From assembly GCA_035513655.1 (NCBI GenBank), contig DATKBV010000038.1:1-10886 (forward strand): a DNA stretch of 10,886 nt, read 5' to 3'. A model generated the notes under the pieces. The model did not search any database, had not been told where the DNA came from, and saw nothing but the letters and a program-made list of their open reading frames with translations. Positions within the stretch are counted from its first letter, which is position 1. Every line of letters begins with the position of its first letter. This document shows positions 5,848 through 10,886 of this stretch, piece after piece. Made by a program: the position numbers and the translations under genes. The stretch is from GCA-2726245 sp035513655. GTDB lineage: Bacteria > Planctomycetota > Planctomycetia > Pirellulales > Pirellulaceae.

Positions 5848-7311
5848 TCACGGTTGCCAAGGCTCGGGGCCGTCCTCCTTTGCACGCAGGAACTTGGCAT
5901 CGACTTTCTTGTACCACGCGTGCAAGCTCTTACGCATTTGAGTGGCTCGATCCGGCATCTTCAGCGCCAAATCGTCACGCTCGGCGATATCGTCCTTGAG
6001 ATTGTACAAGTGGACGCGTCCGTCCTCGAATCGTTCGAGCAACTTGTAGTCCCCGACTCGAATCGCCCCCCCTGGGAACCCGCCTTGATTCGAGTAATGC
6101 GGATAGTGCCAGTAGATTGCTTCTCGCTTGATCGCACCATTCTGTTTGAGCAGTGGAACCAGGCTGACTCCGTCTTTATGCTGCTCCGGCTTGGCGGGAA
6201 GTTCAGCTATCTCGAGCATCGTCGGATAGAAATCCGTGCTGACAACAGGCACGTCGCAGGTACTGCTCGCCTCGGTAGCACCCGGCCACTTGATGACGAA
6301 CGGCTCGCGAATTCCACCTTCATACAACCAACCTTTGCCGCCGCGCAAGGGAAGATTCGAAGTCGGTGATCCCTCCGAAGTCGAAAGGCCCCCGTTGTCC
6401 GCCGTAAAGCAAACGACGGTATTGTCGTCGAGTCCCAACTCTTTTAGTTTGGCAAGCACCTTCCCCACCGCTTGATCCATCGCCTCGACCATGGCCGCAT
6501 ACACCGCGTGGTTTTGTAGAATCCGCACTTGGCGATCCTGCTCGACCGGCCAGTTCTGTTCCTCGGCGGCAAACTCGGGCTTGTCGGTCAAACCCAAACG
6601 CTCGGCCTTGGCTTGGTACTTCTCGACGAGATCGGGCCTCCCGATCAACGGAGTATGTACCGAGTAGAACGCGAGATAGGCAAAGAAAGGTCGGTCCTTG
6701 TGTGCATCGATAAACTTGTTTGTCTCGGTTGCTAAACGATCTGGCAAATGCTCGCCCTCTGGCCCGTCCGCAAGCCGCGGGTTGCCATAAGGCGAAAAGT
6801 ATCTCTTGCCACCGTACGGACCACCGCGATCGATGCCGCCGCGATTGAAGTCGAATCCTTGGTTCTCGGGCCAGTACTCTTCCGTCGGACCTAAGTGCCA
6901 CTTGCCGGCAAACTGCGTTGCATAACCGTGCTCTTTTAGAGCTTCGGCGATGGTGACTTCTTCCAGCGGCATCCGGTTGTTTAAAAGTGCGGGCTTGAAA
7001 CGGCCTTCCTTATCGCCCGAAAAGAAGTTCGTCGCAGCGACTCGCGTCGGATACTTGCCCGTCATGATGCTGTAACGAGTCGGGCTGCACACGGGATTCG
7101 CGGCATAACCGTTGGTGAACCGCATCCCTTCCGCGGCAAGTCGATCGACGTTGGGTGTCTCGTAGAAAGTGCTCGCGTTGTTGGCACCGATATCCATGTA
7201 ACCAAGATCGTCGACTAAGAAGAAAACGAAGTTCGGTCGCTTGGCATGCAAGTTGGTTGAGACGAGCAGCAAGAGTGCGAATGCAAGATAGGCTGGGCTG
7301 GAATGAAGCAT
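5848..7311 (-). CDS. Exported type I (formylglycine) sulfatase
   Basis: A 487-residue sulfatase of the alkaline phosphatase superfamily. Residues 1-23 are a signal peptide (hydrophobic core LAFALLLLVSTNLHA). The first metal pair is Asp34-Asp35 in LVDDLGYMD. The active-site signature CSPTRYSIMTGKYPTR (75-90) has Cys75, to be converted to formylglycine. GKWHLG supplies Lys137 and His139, VHTPL supplies His219, TADNGG supplies Asp305-Asn306, and GGKGWLYEGG supplies Lys326. All the expected catalytic residues are present, so the enzyme should be active, acting in the periplasm or outside the cell on a sulfate ester; the C-terminal IRVGDYKLLERFEDG...LYNLKDD is typical of planctomycete glycan sulfatases. 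The substrate is not evident. The start is ATG 7311 with a purine-rich AGAGAGAG before it. It follows the thioredoxin/NHL gene by 34 bases. Maturation needs a formylglycine-generating or anaerobic maturase enzyme encoded elsewhere. Confidence 0.95.
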   Translation of the reverse strand: MLHSSPAYLAFALLLLVSTNLHAKRPNFVFFLVDDLGYMDIGANNASTFYETPNVDRLAAEGMRFTNGYAANPVCSPTRYSIMTGKYPTRVAATNFFSGDKEGRFKPALLNNRMPLEEVTIAEALKEHGYATQFAGKWHLGPTEEYWPENQGFDFNRGGIDRGGPYGGKRYFSPYGNPRLADGPEGEHLPDRLATETNKFIDAHKDRPFFAYLAFYSVHTPLIGRPDLVEKYQAKAERLGLTDKPEFAAEEQNWPVEQDRQVRILQNHAVYAAMVEAMDQAVGKVLAKLKELGLDDNTVVCFTADNGGLSTSEGSPTSNLPLRGGKGWLYEGGIREPFVIKWPGATEASSTCDVPVVSTDFYPTMLEIAELPAKPEQHKDGVSLVPLLKQNGAIKREAIYWHYPHYSNQGGFPGGAIRVGDYKLLERFEDGRVHLYNLKDDIAERDDLALKMPDRATQMRKSLHAWYKKVDAKFLRAKEDGPEPWQP

Positions 7312-7345
7312 GATAGCTCTCTCTAGGAACTGGGCGTCGCCAACT

Positions 7346-9067
7346 CTAACGGGCTGGGGCGACGAGCCCCTGAATCTCCAACCGTCCGACGCTTCCAGTG
7401 GCCAAGTTAATGGTGCGGATCAGGTGGTTGTTGGTGTCGGCGACGTAGATCGTGCCATTCGCATAGGCAATGCCGGCGGGTTCGTCGAACTGGGCCGGGG
7501 CGTCCGCCGAACCGGCTTCCCCCGTTCCGGCAACCGTCTTGGTTTCGCCAGTTCTTGCGTCGACCACTTTCACCTTGTTGTTGTACGTGTCGGCCACGTA
7601 GATCTTGCCGTCGTGATAGGCGACGCCGAGACAGTGTTGAAGCCGCACTTTGTCCCTGGCTCCATCAACATCTCCGAACTCGAACAGGCGACCGTGCGGC
7701 AGGTTGGCGGTTCCAACAATCGTGCGGACTTGCCGCCGCGGGTCGAAGGGGACCGCGCGGATCGAGCTACCCTCGCTATCCGCGACAAACAACCACTCGC
7801 CGTCGGATGCGAGGCCGCTGGGCTGAGCGAACGACGAGAATCCTTGCTGATACGGGACGGGAGGAAGCAGCGGTCCATCGACAATATCTTCTCGGCCATT
7901 GCCGGCATAAGGGCCGATTTCTGATTCGTCGAGCGGCATTTTCCAGATCTGATGCGGCCCGGCCATCGCGATGTACAGTGCATCCTCGTGTACCCACAAC
8001 GCCCAGGGACTGTTGATCGCTGTCTCCAGCGGCTTGCCTACAAATCGCGTGGGCAGTTCGCCCGTCAGCTCGACATTCTCCATGCCTGGCCACGCACCTC
8101 GACGTTGCACTCCCGTGCCAGCAATCGTCGTCACGCGTTTGGACTTGAGATCGACTTTCCTGAGTAGGTGGTTTTCGGTATCGGCGACATAGAGCGTTTC
8201 TCCATCGAGGGCCATCCCTTGAAGATGATCGAAGGACGCTTTGTCGTAACTGCCGTCATCGCGCCCGATCGCCCCCGAGCCGATCGTATCGAGCAGTTGG
8301 CCGTCCAATGACGCGACGACGATCCGGTTGTGATTGCTGTCCGCGATGAACAACCGCCTGCCTGGTTCGTCGGCCAGGACTTTCCCGGGGAATCGCAACG
8401 GAGTCGGATCTTGCTGATCGGCCAGCAGGTCAAACTTCATCGGCGTCCGGTTAAGCGTCCCTTGTTGGGCATAGTAGGGAATGCCTGCCTTGAGAACCGC
8501 GTCGAGTGTCTCGAATTCAACCTCGCCACCCGTCCCCCAGACGGCGTTCCCCTCGGGATCGACCATCAACACGGTGGGCCAGCTGCGAACGCCGAACATA
8601 TCCCAGATGCGATGGTCCGCGTCGTTGATGACGGGATGTTCGATCTCGTAGCGGAGGATCGCTTCCTCGATGTTCTTGGTTTTCTTCTCGGCCTCGAACT
8701 TCGCCGAGTGGACTCCGATTACCACCAGCTCATTCGGATATGCCTTCTCGAGCTTCTTCAGTTCGGGGAGGATGTGGATACAGTTGATACAGCAGTAGGT
8801 CCAAAAATCGAGCACGACGAACTTGCCTTGCAGATCCTGTTTGGTAAGCGGCTTGCTGGTGTTCAGCCACTCCATCCCTTCCGGGAAATCGGGAATGCTG
8901 ATGCGGCGTGCGAAGGGGTTTTCGAGCGGGACCTGATTCTGGTTCGCAGCGGTGGCGGGCTGCTCTTGAGCTGCGATGCCGCCGGCGAAAGAAAACTGCG
9001 TGGCGGCGATCAGAGCCAAGATCCTGTAAATTCTCAGACAGCTTGAATCGTGTCGGTATCGGAACAT
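7346..9067 (-). CDS. Secreted thioredoxin-fold/NHL-repeat protein (NHLRC2-like)
   Basis: A 573-residue exported protein. The N-terminus MFRYRHDSSCLRIYRILALI...AAQEQP is a signal peptide, cleaved around residue 33. Residues about 60-200 are a thioredoxin/AhpC-TSA-like domain: VVLDFWTYCCINC places cysteines at 92, 93 and 96, and SWPT gives the cis-proline at 164. From about 220 to the end is a beta-propeller of NHL repeats with five clear signatures: IADSNHNRIV (241), YVADTENHLLRKV (293), FVADSEGSS (428), YVADTYNNKVKVV (490) and YVADTNNHLIRTI (541). The same fusion and the CCINC motif occur in animal NHLRC2. It may be a periplasmic redox or binding protein; the partner is unknown. I prefer ATG 9067 because GGAG lies nine bases before it; the GTG at 9082 would put that ribosome site inside the gene. 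It lies 34 bases before the sulfatase and 62 bases after the aldolase. Confidence 0.92.
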   Translation of the reverse strand: MFRYRHDSSCLRIYRILALIAATQFSFAGGIAAQEQPATAANQNQVPLENPFARRISIPDFPEGMEWLNTSKPLTKQDLQGKFVVLDFWTYCCINCIHILPELKKLEKAYPNELVVIGVHSAKFEAEKKTKNIEEAILRYEIEHPVINDADHRIWDMFGVRSWPTVLMVDPEGNAVWGTGGEVEFETLDAVLKAGIPYYAQQGTLNRTPMKFDLLADQQDPTPLRFPGKVLADEPGRRLFIADSNHNRIVVASLDGQLLDTIGSGAIGRDDGSYDKASFDHLQGMALDGETLYVADTENHLLRKVDLKSKRVTTIAGTGVQRRGAWPGMENVELTGELPTRFVGKPLETAINSPWALWVHEDALYIAMAGPHQIWKMPLDESEIGPYAGNGREDIVDGPLLPPVPYQQGFSSFAQPSGLASDGEWLFVADSEGSSIRAVPFDPRRQVRTIVGTANLPHGRLFEFGDVDGARDKVRLQHCLGVAYHDGKIYVADTYNNKVKVVDARTGETKTVAGTGEAGSADAPAQFDEPAGIAYANGTIYVADTNNHLIRTINLATGSVGRLEIQGLVAPAR

Positions 9068-9129
9068 CACGGACAACTCCACGGGCTTCTCGGTAGATGT
9101 AGATACAGTTTCTCGCCCCGTGTGGGCAG

Positions 9130-10113
9130 TTAGATATCCGCCATCAGTTCATCGTAGAACTTGACGTAGTCGTCTTTATCCTTGGTCGTGCGAAATTTGA
9201 TCGCGTGGCGCGGGTGCAAATTCATCTGACCGGTCAAGTTGAAGGCGAGCAGCGGACCCCACTCGACCGTGTCGCGCAGCGGTGTGATGCAGTCTTGCAG
9301 CAGTTTGATGATGGGTCGCAACTTAAACTTCGGATTTCGCAGAAAACCAAGCAGCAACTCCATGGGGCAATTCCCCGCGCCACGTCCCAAACCCGCCATC
9401 GTCGCATCCACGCGGTTGGCTCCCAAGATGATCGCTTCCAGCGTATTGGCGAACGCCAGCTGCATGTTGTTGTGAGCGTGGATGCCGATCTCCTTGCCAC
9501 TCCCCGCTAGGGCCTCTGTGTATTTGGTGTAGAGCATGTCAATCTGCTCGCGATAGAGATGCCCAAAACTGTCGACAATACACATCGTCCCGGCCGGAGT
9601 GGGACGAACTGCTTCGAGCACCGTGTCGATCTCGGATTCCGTGATGTTCGAAACCGCCATCAAGTTGGCCGACACCTCGTAACCCAGTTCGTGGCAATGA
9701 TGAATCATCTCCACCGCTTCGGAAACTTGATTCGCATAGAACGCGACACGGATCATGCCGAGTACGCTTTGATCGCACGAGACGATTTTTTCCTTCCAAT
9801 CGCTCTTGCCCGCATCGGCCATCGCCGCCAACTTCAACCCGGTCTTTGCATCATCGTGATCACCAACGACCCGGTTCAGATCCTCTTCATCACAGTGACG
9901 CCAGGCTCCAAAGTCTGATTTCGGAAACTGGCTTACCGAGTTCTTGTAGCCAATCTCCATGTAATCAACACCGGCCTGAACGCAAGCGTCGTATACGGCC
10001 CGGACAAGGTCGTCGGTGAACTGATGGTTATTGATCAAACCACCATCTCGGACGGTGCAGTCGAGGACTTTCAGTTCGGGACGGTAGGTGATCCAGGGTG
10101 CTTTGTCAGTCAT
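9130..10113 (-). CDS. HMGL-like (DRE-TIM type) aldolase/acyltransferase family protein
   Basis: A 327-residue TIM-barrel protein of the HMG-CoA lyase/pyruvate carboxyltransferase family. VLDCTVRDGG (16-25) carries the family's Arg22-Asp23; CIVDSFGHLYREQ resembles the central strand motif; and GIHAHNN supplies the metal ligands His212 and His214 with Asn216. GRGAGNCPMELLLGFL (243-258) matches the conserved glycine-rich segment near the C-terminal end of the barrel. The family includes 4-hydroxy-2-oxovalerate aldolase and isopropylmalate, homocitrate and Re-citrate synthases; here the barrel is followed by a short tail only, without a LeuA allosteric domain, so a lyase/aldolase activity is more likely than LeuA. 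The exact substrate is unknown. I chose ATG 10113 (MTDKAPWITYRPELK); extending to 10224 adds a Cys/Pro-rich stretch unlike the family. It is the first gene of the minus-strand set and diverges from the HEAT-repeat gene. Confidence 0.88.
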   Translation of the reverse strand: MTDKAPWITYRPELKVLDCTVRDGGLINNHQFTDDLVRAVYDACVQAGVDYMEIGYKNSVSQFPKSDFGAWRHCDEEDLNRVVGDHDDAKTGLKLAAMADAGKSDWKEKIVSCDQSVLGMIRVAFYANQVSEAVEMIHHCHELGYEVSANLMAVSNITESEIDTVLEAVRPTPAGTMCIVDSFGHLYREQIDMLYTKYTEALAGSGKEIGIHAHNNMQLAFANTLEAIILGANRVDATMAGLGRGAGNCPMELLLGFLRNPKFKLRPIIKLLQDCITPLRDTVEWGPLLAFNLTGQMNLHPRHAIKFRTTKDKDDYVKFYDELMADI

Positions 10114-10380
10114 TAAGTTTGCTCTAGGTGGGCCAAGTTCCGCGATACGCGCGGAAGTTTCGCAATGGCCTCCGGTGTGCGATGTACACCAGGGGACGGG
10201 GCGTTCGAGATTGTCAAACCACACATTCTGATCCGAGAGGTGGTGATCCGCAACCTGGGCTCACGAACTTTTGCCAGTTCAACATCATTCGCCGCGGAAG
10301 CTTTCAACGGGGCGCTATAGGCATTATGCTGGGCATGACTCGGTGGAGGATTTCCCTATTCCAAACGGAAGGAACGTGCT
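10114..10380. other. Divergent intergenic region
   Basis: These 267 bases separate the aldolase (minus) from the HEAT-repeat gene (plus) and must hold both promoters. I see no gene. A TTGACA on the minus strand (10213-10218) has no convincing -10 partner at normal spacing, and the plus strand has only loose TATAGG/TATGCT matches near 10316-10330. The one clear structure is the inverted repeat at 10138-10156. Confidence 0.45.
10138..10156. promoter_or_regulatory. Perfect 7-bp inverted repeat in the aldolase leader
   Basis: TTCCGCG-ATACG-CGCGGAA is a perfect dyad with a 5-base centre, 24 bases before the aldolase start codon. It could be an operator or, in the mRNA, a short GC-rich hairpin close to the ribosome site. 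No T-run follows, so it is not a standard terminator. Confidence 0.3.
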
Positions 10381-10886
10381 GTGCGTCGAAGTATGTTTGC
10401 GATTACTGGATTGTTCGTTTGTCTCGCGATTCCGTATGGCCTGGCACAAGAGTCGACGCGCAGCCTCGATGATTTGCTGTCGGCGTTAGAAGCGTCGTCG
10501 GAGGCAGCGCGTGCCGAAGCCGCGGCGACCCTCGCGGAACTCGGCAAAGACGCGGCCGACGCGGTCCCCGCGCTGGTAAAGATGCTTGATGATCCGAGCG
10601 CGGATGCGCGCTCGACCGCCGCAACTGCATTAGGTCAGATCGGGATTGATAACGAGTCGGTGATCGCTGCGCTTCTTATTCGCTTGGACGACGCGCAGCT
10701 CCGCTCGGATGATGTGCCGGTGTGGGTTTCCGCGGCACGGGCATTAGGACAGCTGGGACCAAAGAGCGTGCCGCGTTTGATCGCCAAGCTGAGTGCGGAC
10801 AATCGCACGGGACGCCGTGCCGCGGCGATCGCGTTACATGATATCCAACCGCCGCCGAAGGAGGCGGTTCCGGCGCTCGTCACGCT
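10381..10886 (+). CDS. Exported HEAT-repeat protein, 3' end outside window
   Basis: The frame is open from GTG 10381 to the window end (168 complete codons). GTG is chosen because GGAAGGAA (10367-10374) lies six bases before it; ATG 10393, four codons later, has poorer spacing but would keep the signal peptide. The N-terminus MRRSMFAITGLFVCLAIPYG with LAQES following is a signal peptide, probably cleaved after GLA (residue 22). The rest is a row of HEAT/PBS-lyase-type helical repeats, each with the AAxAL-G-LG pattern: AAATLAELGKDAADAVPALV (47-66), TAATALGQIG (79-88), SAARALGQLGPKSVPRLI (117-134) and RAAAIALHDI (146-155). Such repeats bind proteins and are abundant in planctomycete exported proteins. 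The function is unknown. Confidence 0.88.
   Translation, partial: MRRSMFAITGLFVCLAIPYGLAQESTRSLDDLLSALEASSEAARAEAAATLAELGKDAADAVPALVKMLDDPSADARSTAATALGQIGIDNESVIAALLIRLDDAQLRSDDVPVWVSAARALGQLGPKSVPRLIAKLSADNRTGRRAAAIALHDIQPPPKEAVPALVT

Noticed and set aside
7310..7924. 204-codon open frame on the plus strand
   Set aside because: It lies opposite the NHL repeats of the minus-strand gene; the apparent GVGD/GNA repeats only mirror the repeat structure of that gene.
10166..10181. Second sigma-54-like site (TGGCCTCCGGTGTGCG)
   Set aside because: GG-N10-GC spacing is met, but the -12 box lacks TTGC, the -24 box is poor, and it would leave a leader of about 190 bases before the HEAT-repeat gene.
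10114..10224. N-terminal extension of the aldolase
   Set aside because: The added residues are unlike the family N-terminus and the reading crosses the 10138-10156 dyad; MTDKAPWITYRPELKVLD is a natural beginning.

Overview
The window looks like chromosomal DNA from a planctomycete, probably of the Pirellulales type. This is inference from gene content: an exported sulfatase, a secreted thioredoxin-fold/NHL-repeat protein, a DUF2752 protein, a BON-domain protein, an exported HEAT-repeat protein and palindromic intergenic repeats, all in moderately GC-rich DNA. No rRNA, tRNA, CRISPR array or transposase gene was seen.

Region 1 (2-2366, + strand) is a tight run of three genes: the 3' part of a TPR-repeat protein, a three-helix membrane protein of the DUF2752 family with its CPGCGLTR motif, and an alpha/beta hydrolase with a visible Ser94/Asp215/His243 triad. 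The gaps are 23 and 8 bases, so this is probably one transcript.

Region 2 (2367-5257, + strand) is the most interesting part. A near-consensus sigma-54 promoter (2515-2530), with two imperfect dyads upstream (2406-2450), stands before a 94-residue single-pass membrane protein. That gene overlaps (TGATG) a soluble histidine kinase whose N-terminus is a protoglobin heme domain (a globin-coupled sensor), followed by PAS, HisKA and HATPase domains. Behind the kinase comes a 99-base palindromic, MITE/REP-like repeat. Next is a response regulator with an intact receiver domain; its RNA-binding ANTAR output domain is still readable in the DNA but is broken by a one-base frameshift and an in-frame TGA. 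The layout suggests a gas- or oxygen-responsive phosphorelay that once ended in transcription antitermination and has lost, or appears to have lost, its output.

Region 3 (5258-5838) holds a gene-free leader with a weak FNR-like dyad, a small BON-domain gene, and a double-hairpin repeat between two convergent transcription units.

Region 4 (5848-10113, - strand) is a co-directional set read from right to left: an HMGL/DRE-TIM-type aldolase, a secreted thioredoxin-fold/NHL protein with a CCINC active site, and an exported type I sulfatase. The gaps are 62 and 34 bases. Region 5 (10114-10886) is a divergent intergenic stretch followed by the start of an exported HEAT-repeat protein that runs off the window end.
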